Shown: piece after piece, positions 1 through 11,544 of the stretch
Position numbering within the stretch: the stretch's first letter is position 1
How the letters are laid out: every line of letters starts with the position of its first letter
Source of the DNA: Monoplex corrugatus
Lineage: Eukaryota; Mollusca; Gastropoda; Littorinimorpha; Ranellidae
Direction of reading: 5' to 3'
DNA length: 64,000 nucleotides
Assembly (NCBI GenBank): GCA_030674185.1
Contig: CM060312.1
Location: 1,234,992-1,298,991 of the forward strand
The notes under the pieces: generated by a model
Databases searched by the model: none
Seen by the model: the letters and a program-made list of their open reading frames with translations, nothing else
Told to the model about the DNA's origin: nothing
Translations under genes and position numbers: made by a program

Positions 1-412
1 TGCTGACGATATGTGTTATAGATGGAAGAAGCCAGGTGCTGACGATATGTGTTATAGATGGAAGAAGCCAGGTGTTGACGATATGTGTTATGGATGGAAG
101 AAGCTAGGTGCTGACGATATGTGTTATAGATGGAAGAAGCCAGGTGCTGACGATATGTGTTATAGATGGAAGAAGCCAGGTGCTGACGATATGTGTTATA
201 GATGGAAGAAGCCAGGTGCTGACGATATGTGTTATAGATGGAAGAAGCCAAGTGCTGACGATATGTGTTATAGATGGAAGAAGCCAGGTGCTGACGATAT
301 GTGTTATAGATGGAAGAAGCGAGGTGCTGACGATATGTGTTATAGATGGAAGAAGCCAGGTGCTGACGATATGTGTTATGGATGGAAGAAGCCAGGTGCT
401 AACCATATGCGG
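1..412. repeat. 36-bp minisatellite, about 11.5 copies
   Basis: Head-to-tail 36-bp units built around gatatgtgttatagatgg and aagaagccaggtgctgac, with few substitutions. The period is 12 codons, so several frames stay open for more than 130 codons; this comes from the period and is not evidence of a gene. The array starts before the window. Confidence 0.95.
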
Positions 413-671
413 CATGAATGGAAGAAGCTCAGGAAGTGTTTGTGAAAAGAGAAAGGCAGATATGGGGTCAGGTTTACAAGACTTGAATGACATTTCTTTC
501 AAGATGATAGCAATCAGAAACTGGTTGAAATTCAGTGAGTGGGAGGCCTATTAATGGAAGATGGAATGAAAAGGAAGAAAAAAGGTCTTGTCTGGCTTGG
601 CTCGAAGATCGTTAGTTTGGGAAGATGAGACAGTGATCTGAAATACCAGTGTCAGCACAAGATTGACATCA
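413..671. other. Unique spacer, no gene seen
   Basis: Non-repetitive sequence between two minisatellites. The first bases after the array are decayed repeat copies. No coding, RNA or transposon signal is recognisable. Confidence 0.5.
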
Positions 672-1009
672 AGTCTTATAACATACATCTAGCTGTGTCA
701 CCGGGAACACCACAAAATTCATATCAAGTCATATAACATAGCTGTGTCACCAGGAACACCACAAAATTCATATCAAGTCATATGACATAGCTGTGTCACC
801 GGGAACACCACAAAATTCATAATCAAGTCATATGACATAGCTGTGTCACCAGGAACACCACAAAATTCATATCAAGTCATATGACATAGCTGTGTCACCA
901 GGAACACCACAAAATTCATATCAAGTCATATGACATAGCTGTGTCACCGGGAACACCACAAAATTCATATCAAGTCATATGACATAGCTGTGTCACCGGG
1001 AACACCACA
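672..1009. repeat. 49-bp minisatellite, about 7 copies
   Basis: Units contain atatcaagtcatatgacata followed by gctgtgtcaccgggaacacc and acaaaattc. Units differ mainly at cca/ccg; one has a 1-bp insertion near 820. Confidence 0.93.
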
Positions 1010-1162
1010 AGCAGGGGGCAGACGACCCGATAACACAAAAGCTTTTTGCAGAGAGTTGAAGAGAGGGGGAAGTGGGTGCAGTTATTTCAACTGTAGGATT
1101 ATAGAAAATGCTTTTTGCAACGTCTTGTTGCTATGTATGTGAGAGACTGGAGTGGGTGAAGG

Positions 1163-1176
1163 GTTTGTGTGTGTGC

Positions 1177-1221
<45 letters not shown>

Positions 1222-1232
1222 CGTGTGTGTGT

Positions 1233-1264
<32 letters not shown>

Positions 1265-1327
1265 CTGTCTGTCTGTCTGTCTGTCTGTGCGTGATGTGTG
1301 TGTGTGTGTCTGTCTGTCTGTGTGCGC

Positions 1328-1376
<49 letters not shown>

Positions 1377-1502
1377 TGTCTGTCTGTCTCTGTGCGTGCG
1401 TGCGTGTGTGTGTATGTGTCTGTCTGTCTGTCTGCCTGTGTGTGTCTGTCTATGTGTGTGTCTGTGTGTGTGTCTGTGTGTGAGTGTGTGTGTGCGTGTG
1501 TG
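1163..1502. repeat. Compound (TG)n/(TCTG)n microsatellite
   Basis: Dinucleotide TG tracts alternate with TCTG tetranucleotide blocks and occasional CG steps. Long open frames on both strands are artefacts of the low complexity. Confidence 0.95.
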
Positions 1503-1636
1503 TCCATTACAGAGAAAAATTGGAACACAATTTTATTTTCGAGTGCAGCGGCATCAGAACATTAATGTTTTATATCTAGCGTTCACCCATGTCAGTGTTG
1601 GGTCAAGGTTTCCCTGCTGCTGGTTAAATGTAAAGT

Positions 1637-1945
1637 GACAACGGGCCTAGGCTCGAAACGTCGTGTTTTTATACTCGTACTCCAAAGGATCTTTTACAAA
1701 CAAGGTATTTTTGTGACAAAGGGCCTGGGCTCGAAACGTCGTGTTTTTATACTCGTACTCCAAAGGATCTTTTACAAACAAGGTATTTTTGTGACAAAGG
1801 GCCTGGGCTCGAAACGTCGTGTTTTTATACTCGTATTCCAAAGGATCTTTTACAAACAAGGTATTTTTGTGACAAAGGGCCTGGGCTCGAAACGTCGTGT
1901 TTTTATACTCGTACTCCAAACGATCTTTTACAAACAAGGTATTTT
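1637..1945. repeat. 78-bp minisatellite, 4 copies
   Basis: Four almost identical 78-bp units containing gggcctgggctcgaaacgtc and ggatcttttacaaacaaggt. The period is 26 codons, so both strands stay open; there is no protein similarity. Confidence 0.93.
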
Positions 1946-4095
1946 TTCATGATTGGGAGTAAAATCTGAGGAAAAATCCGGAGCTGGGGTCTCTAAGACA
2001 GTCCGCTGCTGTTTTCAGCAACGTTCCGGCAACTCCTGCGACACAGTTGATGCCAAACTGTACCGGCCTTGGCCGTTCCTTTGGTCCCATCAACAGTGTG
2101 CAGAGAGGGGAACCTGCTGCCTGGGCAACAGCTTGTCCTCCATATCACCCCGCCCTGGCTTGTGCCCTGGAGAGGTCACTCCAGCTTCACCTCATGGTGT
2201 TGAAATAACATGGGAAGCAGCAGTCTACCGGTTGTAAGCTACAGCTCAATTGGCATAGAATGTAGTGCCAGGGGCTGCTTCCAACGGTGGGAGAGATTCT
2301 TGGATCTCACAGAACCGCTACTGCCTGCCTGAACTGGGCAGCCCCAACCAAATAGGTGCTGTCTTGCCACAGTCTGCCTTCTCTGTTGGGCGCTTGTACA
2401 GACTGTGACACAGATCACTCACTAGTGTGTTGCAAGATCAGGCTACAACCTACGAAGCTCCACCATACCAAACAGGAAGGGAAGCCCTGCAATGACACTG
2501 CCAAGATGCAGTACCTAGAGAAAGTTGAGGAATTTGCCAAGTCTCTCAGATACGCTCTGTCCACAAACCAACTGCACAACTTTGCCTCTGAAAAATGGGA
2601 CAACCTCAGAAAACAGCCCTAGCTATCTTTGGCAGGAAGACATCCAAGAACGACTGGTTTGAAACCAAGTCCGGTGAGATGACCCCGTTATTGAAGCAAA
2701 GCGTGCTATCCTTGCTGAATACAAGCGCTCACCAAGAGAGAAATCCCTGCAAGCAGTCAGAGTTGCCAGAAGCAAAGTGCAGCAGACGGCAAGAAGATGT
2801 GCCAGTGAATAAGGGCAACAGGCCAGTGACGACATCCAGACTGCAACAGCTATAGGCAACATAAGAGGTATGTACGAGGGCATCAAAAACGCTCTTGGTC
2901 CAACACAGATCAGAACAGCACCCTTCAGATCCACCAGTAGGGAGGTAATCACAAACTAAAGCAAGCAAATGGACAGATGGGCGGATCATTACTCAGAGCT
3001 ATACTCCAGGGAGAACTTTGTTGCCATCTCAGTCCTCGATGCCATCCAATCTCTGCCCATCATAGAGAAGCTAGATACTAAACCAACACTAGAAGAATTC
3101 AGCAAGTCGATAGCAGCATGGCCTGTGGTAAAGCACCTGGTAATGATGGCATCCCCCCAGACCTCATCAAGCACTGCAAAAACATCCTCCTGCAGCCCCT
3201 ACATGATGTCCTCTGTCAGTGTTGGAGAGAAGGAACAGTACCACAAGACATGAGAAATGCCAAGATCGTCACCCTCTATAAGAACAAGGGAGACAGAAGC
3301 GATTACAACGACTACAGGGGCATTTCCCTACTGAACATCGTAGGCAAACTGTACGCCCGTGTCGTGATCGCGTGTCTCCAAAAGCTAGCTGAACGCATCT
3401 TCCCTGATTCCCGGTTCGGCTTCTGATCATAAAGCTCCACAGCGGACATGATTTTTTTCCCTTTCGTTAACTACAAGAGAAATGCAAAGAACAGCAAAAG
3501 CTCTTCTGCATCGCTTTCATCGACCTCACCAAGGCCTTTGGCCTGGTCAGCAGGGATGGACTGTTCAACATTCTCCTGAAAATAGGATGTCCCCCAAAGC
3601 TGCACAGCCAGATCAAATCATTCCACAACGACACAAAGGCAACCATTCAGTACGAGGGCAGCCTGTCCGAAATCTTTGACACCAAAAGCGGCGTCAAGCA
3701 AGGCTGTGTCTTTCCTCCCAACCTGTTCGGCATCTTCTTCTCCATGCTCCTGAAACAAACTTTTGGGACTGCAACCGAAGGAATGTATCTACACACCAGA
3801 TCCGACAGGTGACTCTTCAACCTTGCGAGACTGAAAGCAAAGACAAAGGTGTGCAAGGCCATTGTCACAGACCTACTCTTCGGCGATGACGCTGCTGTTA
3901 CCTCACACGCTGAGCAACGACTCCAGTGCCTCAATGAGATTTTCTTAAGCCCGCAAAGAATTTGGTCTGATCATCAGCCTGAAAAAGACAAAAGTGCTGA
4001 GTCAAAACGTGGACACTCCAACTGTCATTACCACTGACAACTACCAGCATGATGTTGTCCATCAGTTCACCTTCCTCGGGTCCATCATTAGCAAC

Positions 4096-4692
4096 AATCT
4101 GTCCCTCGATGCCGACATCAACAAAGGCATTGGTGTGGCTGCAGCAATCTGTCCCTCGATGCCGACATCAACAAGGGCATTGGTATGGCTGCAGCAATCT
4201 GTCCCTCGATGCCGACATCAACAAGGGCATTGGTATGGCTGCAGCAACCTGTCCCTCGATGCCGACATCAACAAGGGCATTGGTATGGCTGCAGCAACCT
4301 GTCCCTCGATGCCGACATCAACAAGGGCATTGTATGGCTGCAGCAACCTGTCCCTCGATGCCGACATCAACAAGGGCATTGTATGGCTGCAGCAACCTGT
4401 CCCTCGATGCCGACATCAACAAGGGCATTGTATGGCTGCAGCAACCTGTCCCTCGATGCCGACATCAACAACGGCATTGTATGGCTGCAGCAACCTGTCC
4501 CTCGATGCCGACATCAACAACGGCATTGTATGGCTGCAGCAACCTGTCCCTCGATGCCGACATCAACAACGGCATTGTATGGCTGCAGCAACCTGTCCCT
4601 CGATGCCGACATCAACAACGGCATTGTATGGCTGCAGCAACCTGTCCCTCGATGCCGACATCAACAACGGCATTGTATGGCTGCAGCAACCT
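4096..4692. repeat. 50/49-bp minisatellite made from retrotransposon codons
   Basis: About 12 units, the first five spaced exactly 50 bp and later ones 49 bp. The unit includes ctgtccctcgatgccgacat and caacaagggcattggtatgg. The first unit is collinear with the coding sequence of copy B (the stretch after LGSTI, copy B 32175-32250), and the last unit runs back into element sequence at 4693, so the array was born inside the element ORF. Confidence 0.93.
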
Positions 4693-4751
4693 TAGGCCGA
4701 CTTACTGCTCGAGTCAAGGAGAACCTAAAGCTGACAACTCCGACCAAGATG

Positions 4752-5453
4752 GCGGTATACAATGCAGAATACAATGCAGTATACAATGCAGTATACAATG
4801 CAGAATACAATGCAGTATACAATGCAGAATACAATGCAGAATACAATGCAGTATACAATGCAGAATACAATGCAGTATACAATGCAGTATACAATGCAGT
4901 ATACAATGCAGTATACAATGCAGTATACAATGCAGAATACACAATGCAGTATACAATGCAGAATACAATGCAGAATACAATGCAGTATACAATGCAGAAT
5001 ACAATGCAGTATACAATGCAGTATACAATGCAGTATACAATGCAGTATACAATGCAGTATACAATGCAGAATACAATGCAGTATACAATGCAGTATACAA
5101 TGCAGTATACAATGCAGTATACAATGCAGTATACAATGCAGAATACAATGCAGTATACAATGCAGTATACAATGCAGTATACAATGCAGTATACAATGCA
5201 GTATACAATGCAGAATACAATGCAGAATACAATGCAGTATACAATGCAGAATACAATGCAGAATACAATGCAGTATACAATGCAGTATACAATGCAGTAT
5301 ACAATGCAGAATACAATGCAGTATACAATGCAGAATACAATGCAGTATACAATGCAGTATACAATGCAGAATACAATGCAGAATACAATGCAGAATACAA
5401 TGCAGTATACAATGCAGTATACAATGCAGTATACAATGCAGTATACAATGCAG
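4752..5453. repeat. 12-bp minisatellite, about 58 copies, inside copy A ORF
   Basis: Units are gtatacaatgca or gaatacaatgca. The seed is the element's own codons for MAVYNA: copy B reads gctgtatacaacgcc at the same place (near 32310). The array ends at 5454 where the element resumes with the FHLRSLRRILGI-type stretch. In the middle the T/A variants form a higher-order 72-bp pattern (one A unit, then five T units). A 2-bp insertion near 4940 shifts the frame. Confidence 0.95.
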
Positions 5454-6067
5454 AACAGTTTTCACTTACACTGCCTTCGCCGCATCCTCGGCATCAAGTG
5501 AAGAGCCAAAACACCAAACGTCCGGGTCCTAGCATGCCCTGGCCTCTCCACCATGCACACACTACTCAGACGACGCAGGCCTCGCTGGCTTGTCCATGTG
5601 TGCCGGATGGAAGATGGCCGTATCCCAAAGAATATCATTTACGGTGAACTAGTCTCCTGCAAGAGATCTGTTGAACGTCTCCAGCTACGATACAAAGACG
5701 TCTGCAAGCGCGATATGAAAGCTGTGGACATCAACACAGAGAGCTGGGAAGACACAGCAGCCGACTGTAACAGATTGTTCAGTGTGCTCCAGAAACAACT
5801 CAGGTTGGGGAAGAAGATCCAGACCTTGGCTGAGGAAAAGAGTCAGGCGGGAAGCAAGCTTCTGTGAAGGCAATCCCATGGCCAGCAGCCATACATGCAT
5901 CCAGTGTTGCAGGGACTGCTTTCCTTCCCGCATTGGCCTTACCAGCCACAGCCAACTCTGCTCCAAAGGCGTCGACTGGACTCAAAACACCAGTTGCATC
6001 GTCCAGAGTCGACGCCGACTGACGGAGGCTACTACTACTCGACCACGATGTGTCCACGCTAATACAC

Positions 6068-6085
6068 ACTCACAAAGAGAGAGAG

Positions 6086-6124
<39 letters not shown>

Positions 6125-6125
6125 T

Positions 6126-6208
<83 letters not shown>

Positions 6209-6290
6209 TAGACAAACAGACAGACAGACAGACAGATGGACAAATAGACAGACAGAGAGAGGGTGAGGGGGGTCAGACAGACAGAGGCAG
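6068..6290. repeat. (GACA)n microsatellite
   Basis: Mostly gacagacagaca with occasional gata or aaca units, beginning with a GA tract. It sits just past the 3' end of copy A. Confidence 0.95.
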
Positions 6291-6524
6291 ATAAGAAGGC
6301 CTTGTTTCTAAACACCTGCAGCATTTTTGTGTTTCTGTGGACACGCTAACAGATAAGACGTTGAACGCCAATCAGCTAATCACCCTTCACACAACAGGTA
6401 GGCCTCTAAAGCCTCTAAAGCCAAAAAACCCCGTCTGTTGACTGACTGCATCACAAAATCACCTTTTACAAATGACAGGGCCAGATATAATCACTTTTTA
6501 CATGACATGACACAGCCAAACAAT
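6291..6524. other. Spacer, no gene seen
   Basis: No coding or repeat structure except a short duplication of gcctctaaa near 6400. Confidence 0.4.
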
Positions 6525-6772
6525 CCACTGCAATGATTGACCACGTTAAACAATCATCCTTTATACATGACGAAGACAGTGAACAATCCACTGCAATGAT
6601 TGACCACGTTATACAATCATCCTTTATACATGACGAAGACAGTGAACAATCCACTGCAATGATTGACCACATTATACAATCATCCTTTATACATGACGAA
6701 GACAGTGAACAATCCATTGCAATGATTGACTACGTTATACAATCATCCTTTATACATGATGAAGACAAACGT
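6525..6772. repeat. 63-bp minisatellite, 4 copies
   Basis: Units contain caatccactgcaatgattga and caatcatcctttatacatga. The period of 21 codons keeps both strands open; no protein resemblance. Confidence 0.93.
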
Positions 6773-6899
6773 AATCATCTTCCTCTGATGAAGACTACCA
6801 AACAGTCCACTCCGTTGTTTGCCCACGTCACTTCCTCTTTCAGTCATTTTCATAAGCAATGTACATGTAGCAGACATACCGAAAATGGCGGCCCTACAA

Positions 6900-7672
6900 C
6901 TAGCCCACACTAACAAGTGACAACTAGCCCACACTTACAAGTAACAACTAGCCCACACTTACAAGTAACAACTAGCCCACACTAACAGGTTACAACTAGC
7001 CACATCAGCAAGTAACAACTAGCCCACACTAACAGGTAATAACTACCCCATAATAACAAATAACAACTAGCCCACACTAACAATTAGCCCATATTTACAT
7101 ATAACAACTAGCATACACTTATATGTAACAGTAGCAATTAGTCCACACAAGTATGTAACAAGTGGCCAACATCAGCAAATAACTAGCCCACACAAGTATG
7201 TAACAAGTGGCCCACATCAGTAACTAGCCCACACAAGTATGTAACAAGTGGCCCACATCAGTAACTAGCCCACACAAGTATGTAACAAGTGGCCCACATC
7301 AGTAACTAGCCCACACAAGTATGTAACAAGTGGCCCACATCAGCAAGTAACTAGACCACACAAGTATGTAACAAGTGGCCCACATCAACAAGTAACTAGA
7401 CCACACAAGTATGTAACAAGTGGCCCACATCAACAAGTAACTAGACCACACAAGTATGTAACAAGTGGCCCACATCAACAAGTAACTAGACCACACAAGT
7501 ATGTAACAAGTGGCCCACATCAACAAGTAACTAGACCACACAAGTATGTAACAAGTGGCCCACATCAGCAAGTAACTGGCCCACACAAGTAACAAGTGGC
7601 CCACATCAGCAAGTAACTGGCCCACACAAGTAACAAGTGGCCCACATCAGTAATTAGCCCACACAAGTATGT
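6900..7672. repeat. Two-phase minisatellite (about 23 bp, then about 45 bp)
   Basis: From 6900 to about 7130 there are decayed short units (caactagcccacactaacaa type). From about 7140 to 7672 there are cleaner 41-47-bp units containing acacaagtatgtaacaagtg and gcccacatcagcaagtaact. The short phase looks like the ancestral form of the longer one. Confidence 0.88.
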
Positions 7673-8100
7673 GTAGCACCCACAACCAGGATACCTACAC
7701 TGCTACCACATACGTACGCACTCTGGAAAGCAGAGAGCTGATCTGTTTGACAATAACTAAAAAGAAGGAAAGAAAGAAAATAAATTTAAGCACCCGAAAC
7801 AGACGAAATTGAGTATAACAGGGGAAGTAAGCAGTGATCACAATAATGACATTTTGAAAGATACTTCTTACTTCCCTTGTTTTTGTTACGCAGGTTGTTC
7901 TGCCCGTTTGATAGACACATCTCAGATAATAATGATGCTAATAATCGCTTAATTTAAGTTGTATAGCGCGCAAACTGTCCTCGTCAAAAGCATGCTCGTT
8001 GCATTTTACAGGAATAGAAAAAAAACAATACGTGTGCTTATACACACAGAGGATGCTGAGCTAGTATAGGCCTACACTCAACCTTCCGGGCATTAACACT
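7673..8100. other. Spacer, no gene seen
   Basis: AT-rich unique sequence with a purine tract near 7760. The only recognisable part is the tail-like stretch described separately at 7925-7995. Confidence 0.4.
7925..7995 (-). mobile_element. Possible 3' tail remnant of an L2/CR1-like element
   Basis: Read on the minus strand it contains GCGC followed by an ATACAA stretch and an ATTATTAT-rich end, resembling the gcgctatataaat-type tails of the L2 copies at 12278-12335 and 38060-38120. No coding part is attached. Confidence 0.4.
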
Positions 8101-8123
8101 GTGTGTGTGTGTGTTTTGTCTCG

Positions 8124-8460
8124 CCATGTGTGGTTTCTAAGAAGAATGCTGAGAGTTCCATGGACAGCAAAGAAAACAAATGAGACAGTCTTGATAGATG
8201 CAGATACAAGAAGATCATTCGTAAGGAAGATTAGGAAAAGACAGGCAATATATATGCCATTTTATGAAAGGGGAATTGGAGCACCTGGTCACAACAGGAA
8301 AGCTGGAGGGAAAGAGAGCCCCAGGTAGATCCAGGAGAAAATATTGGATGGACTTGCAGAGTGACTGAGGACATAGAGGGTGGAATATGTGTTTGCGGCA
8401 ACAGGGGATAGATACATATGGAATGCCATGATCGCCAACGCCATGCGGCAGGGCACTTGA
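8124..8460 (+). mobile_element. RTE-type LINE fragment C1, 3' end only
   Basis: A 5'-truncated copy carrying the C-terminal motif WFLRRMLRVPW near 8130 and a decayed APGHNRKAGG stretch. It ends in cgccatgcggcagggcac followed by a (GAT)n tail. The same ending occurs in copies C2 (near 40900) and C3 (minus, near 47900), which defines one family. GAT-type simple tails are usual for RTE elements. Confidence 0.8.
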
Positions 8461-8471
8461 TGATGATGATA

Positions 8472-8519
<48 letters not shown>

Positions 8520-8540
8520 TGGATGATGTGGATGATGTGG

Positions 8541-8610
<70 letters not shown>

Positions 8611-8672
8611 CTCTGTTTTTGTATTCTCTGTGTGTGTGTGTGTGTGCGCACGCGTGCGTACGTGTGTGCGTG
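8459..8672. repeat. (GAT)n then (TG)n compound microsatellite
   Basis: The GAT tract is the tail of the adjacent RTE fragment and passes through gtggatgat steps into a long TG tract. Confidence 0.93.
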
Positions 8673-9567
8673 TGTGTACCTGTTCTTCTTTTTCATGGCA
8701 GCAACATTGACTAAGTATATATGATGGCTACCTGGTTGAACCTGGCTCTCAGTTACAAAAAAGGCTACTTACTGCGTAGCTTTCATCGGCGATCCAGCCG
8801 ATTTCTTCAGCGCAACTGCTGGGTTGAGAACTGGCTTCAGTGACTAAGTAGGCTACTTATTTTACTTCATCCATTTTTTCTCGAGTTTGCATCCTTCCTG
8901 AAACATGGCATTTCACAGGCAGTTATCCTGCTGTTAAGGAGCTTTGTCAGCGTCCATGTTTGGCATTGGTATGTCAGGGTGGACGTTCAGATGTAGCTGA
9001 TGAACTTGGCCTTTGTCTCCATGGACATGTTCAGGTGAATGAACAGAATTATAAGTTGGTAGCTGATGTTGGCTTTTTAGATCCTGGTCTCCATCTCCCT
9101 GTTGAATCTGCCGTCACTTGTTAAAATGCTGACGAGGTATTTGATTTCATTTACTTGCTGAAGGTGCATGCCATTGATACTGTTATTAAGATTACCGGGC
9201 GCTCTGCTAATGTTCATAACCTAGGCTTTGCTGATGCTTATCTTCATATCATACTTCTCACAGAAAAGGTTTATGTTGGTGGTATGATCCTGGACCTGTT
9301 CTTCTTTTTCATGAATCAAACTCTGGTCGCCTGTATCCGCTGCTTCTGGTTGAGGGTTCGATTCTTTCGTTGTTCTGTCCATGTATTTGATAAACAAGAG
9401 CGGTGACGGAACACATCACGGCCTCATTCCAGACGATAGTTTGAACCAGTCTGAGCTCTTCTTGCGTGCGTTTTACGCTGATGCTGTTGGCATACATGTA
9501 CAGTGTAGACTGAGTGGATGTTTTCCATCAGCTGTACTCTAACACTGTCCTGTCCCAGTACTGGCCA

Positions 9568-11190
9568 TGCTTTGTGTCTGCTCACCATGTGAAGGCTTTC
9601 TGCCTGTCTACATTTGTGCTGCTCACCATGTTGAAGGCTTTCTGCCTGTCTACATTTCTGTCTGCTCACCATGTTGAAGGCTTTCTGCCTGTCTACATTT
9701 CTGTCTGCTCACCATGTTGAAGGCTTTCTGCCTGTCTACATTTGTGTCTGCTCACCATGTTGAAGGTTTTCTGCCTGTCTACATTTGTGTCTGCTCACCA
9801 TGTTGAAGGCTTTCTGCCTGTCTACACCATGTTGAAGGCTTCTGCCTGTCTACATTTGTGTCTGCTCACCATGTTGAAGGCTTTCTGCTGTCTACATTGT
9901 GTCTGCTCACCATGTTGAAGCTTTCTGCCTGTCTACACCATGTTGAAGGCTTTCTGCCTGTCTACATTGTGCTGCTCACCATGTTAAGGTTTCTGCTGTC
10001 TACATTGTGTCTGCTCACCATGTTGAAGGCTTTCTGCCTGTCTACACCATGTTGAAGGCTTTCGCCTGTCTACATTTGTGTCTGCTCACCATGTTGAAGG
10101 CTTTCTGCTGTCTACATTTGTGTCTGCTCACCATGTTGAAGCTTTCTGCTGTCTACACCATGTTGAAGGCTTTCTGCCTGTCTACATTTGTGTCTGCTCA
10201 CCATGTTGAAGGCTTTCTGCCTGTCTACACCATGTTGAAGGCTTTCTGCCTGTCTACATTTCTGTCTGCTCACCATGTTGAAGGCTTTCTGCCTGTCTAC
10301 ACCATGTTGAAGGCTCTCTGCCTGTCTACATTTGTGTCTGCTCACCATGTTGAAGGCTTTCTGCCTGTCTACATTTGTGTCTGCTCACCATGTTGAAGGC
10401 TTTCTGCCTGTCTACATTTGTGTCTGCTCACCATGTTGAAGGCTTTCTGCATGTCTACATTTGTGTCTGTTCACCATGTTGAAGGCTTTTTGCCTGTCTA
10501 CACCATGTTGAAGGCTTTCTGCCTGTCTACATTTGTGTCTGCTCACCATGTTGAAGGCTTTCTGCCTGTCTACACCATGTTGAAGGCTTTCTGCCTGTCT
10601 ACATTTGTGTCTGCTCACCATGTTGAAGGCTTTCTACCTGTCTACATTTGTGTCTGCTCACCATGTTGAAGGCTTTCTGCCTGTCTACATTTGTGTCTGC
10701 TCACCATGTTGAAGGCTTTCTGCCTGTCTACATTTCTGTCTGCTCACCATGTTGAAGGCTTTCTGCCTGTCTACATTTCTGTCTGCTCACCATGTTGAAG
10801 GCTTTCTGCCTGTCTACATTTCTGTCTGCTCACCATGTTGAAGGCTTTCTGCCTGTCTACATTTCTGTCTGTTCACCATGTTGAAGGCTTTCTGCCTGTC
10901 TACACCATGTTGAAGGCTTTCTGCCTGTCTACATTTGTGTCTGCTCACCATGTTGAAGGCTTTCTGCCTGTCTACATTTGTTTCTGCTCACCTTGTTGAA
11001 GGCTTTCTGCCTGTCTACATTTGTGTCTGCTCACCATGTTGAAGGCTTTCTGCCTGTCTACATTTGTGTCTGCTCACCATGTTGAAGGCTTTCTGCCTGT
11101 CTACATTTGTGTTGCTCACCATGTTGAAGGCTTTCTGCCTGTCTACATTTGTGTTGCTCACCATGTTGAAGGCTTTCTGCCTGTGTACAC
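9568..11190. repeat. 43/28-bp minisatellite seeded at RT motif A
   Basis: About 45 units. Long units (43 bp) contain tgtctgctcaccatgttgaa and ggctttctgcctgtctaca; short units skip the tgtctgctc part. On the minus strand the unit reads RQKAFNMVSRHK, which is motif A of the surrounding antisense LINE. An indel-rich patch lies at about 9840-10160. Confidence 0.93.
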
Positions 11191-11416
11191 AGATGGTGTC
11201 AAGTTTGGTACTGGTCTTCTCGTCAAGCCATCTAAACAAAAAGATGGCATCTGTACACATGTTTCCTTTTCTGAATCCCATGTGAGCCTCACACACTGCA
11301 AGTTCCATCTTGTGTCTAGTGCGCCTTTCCCGGACTTTGGCACACATTTGACCAACATGGCTAAACAAAGATATCCTTCTATACATGCTGCAATGTTTCT
11401 TGCTGCCTTTCTTCTT

Positions 11417-11525
11417 CCAGATAGGGATTACCACAGCCTGTTGCCGGTCTTCCAGATAGGGATTACCACAGCCTGTTGCCAGTCTTCCAGATAGGGATTA
11501 CCACAGCCTGTTGCCGGTCTTCCGG
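11417..11525. repeat. 35-bp tandem triplication in LINE D
   Basis: Three units of gatagggattaccacagcct plus gttgccggtcttcca. On the minus strand the unit covers the QQAVVIPIWK stretch of the RT fingers of LINE D, just before its KKKGSK continuation. Confidence 0.9.
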
Positions 11526-11544
11526 CACTTTCCTCTCTTCCCAA

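Larger units (their letters stand above)
2398..5970 (+). pseudogene. Endonuclease-reverse transcriptase ORF of copy A, broken
   Basis: This is the remnant of the polyprotein that nicks target DNA and reverse-transcribes the element RNA. Frame must be changed several times to follow the homology; there is an in-frame stop after RFGF at 3424 and another after RSDR near 3810. The connector between the RT palm and the C-terminal domain is occupied by a 50-bp array (4096-4692) and a 12-bp array (4752-5453). The C-terminal stretch at 5553-5867 is collinear with copy B. The copy cannot be functional. Confidence 0.85.
1952..6037 (+). mobile_element. RTE-like non-LTR retrotransposon, copy A (degraded)
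   Basis: The 5' region (1952-2370) matches the 5' region of copy B (about 29155-29600). It then jumps straight to the end of the endonuclease domain at 2398 (DCDTDHSLVCCKIRLQ), so most of the endonuclease is deleted. Reverse transcriptase motifs follow: GKAPGNDGIPPDLIKHC near 3126, YRGISLLNIVGKLYAR near 3312, FIDLTKAF near 3520, GVKQGC near 3690, and FGDDAAV near 3880 where FADD or YADD is expected. The C-terminal part has LVHVCRMEDGRIPK near 5590 and a CCHC-like knuckle near 5895-5970. Two internal minisatellites replace part of the ORF. Clade assignment (RTE/RTEX-type) is from memory of family motifs. Confidence 0.85.

Noticed and set aside
11..554. Possible repetitive protein with MCYRWKKPGADD units
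   Set aside because: The 36-bp period is open in several frames and on the other strand too; no domain or gene context.
1082..1638. Cys/Val-rich or His/Thr-rich proteins in TG/CA tracts
   Set aside because: Low-complexity translation of dinucleotide repeats; same for the tracts near 8540, 24900 and 28520.
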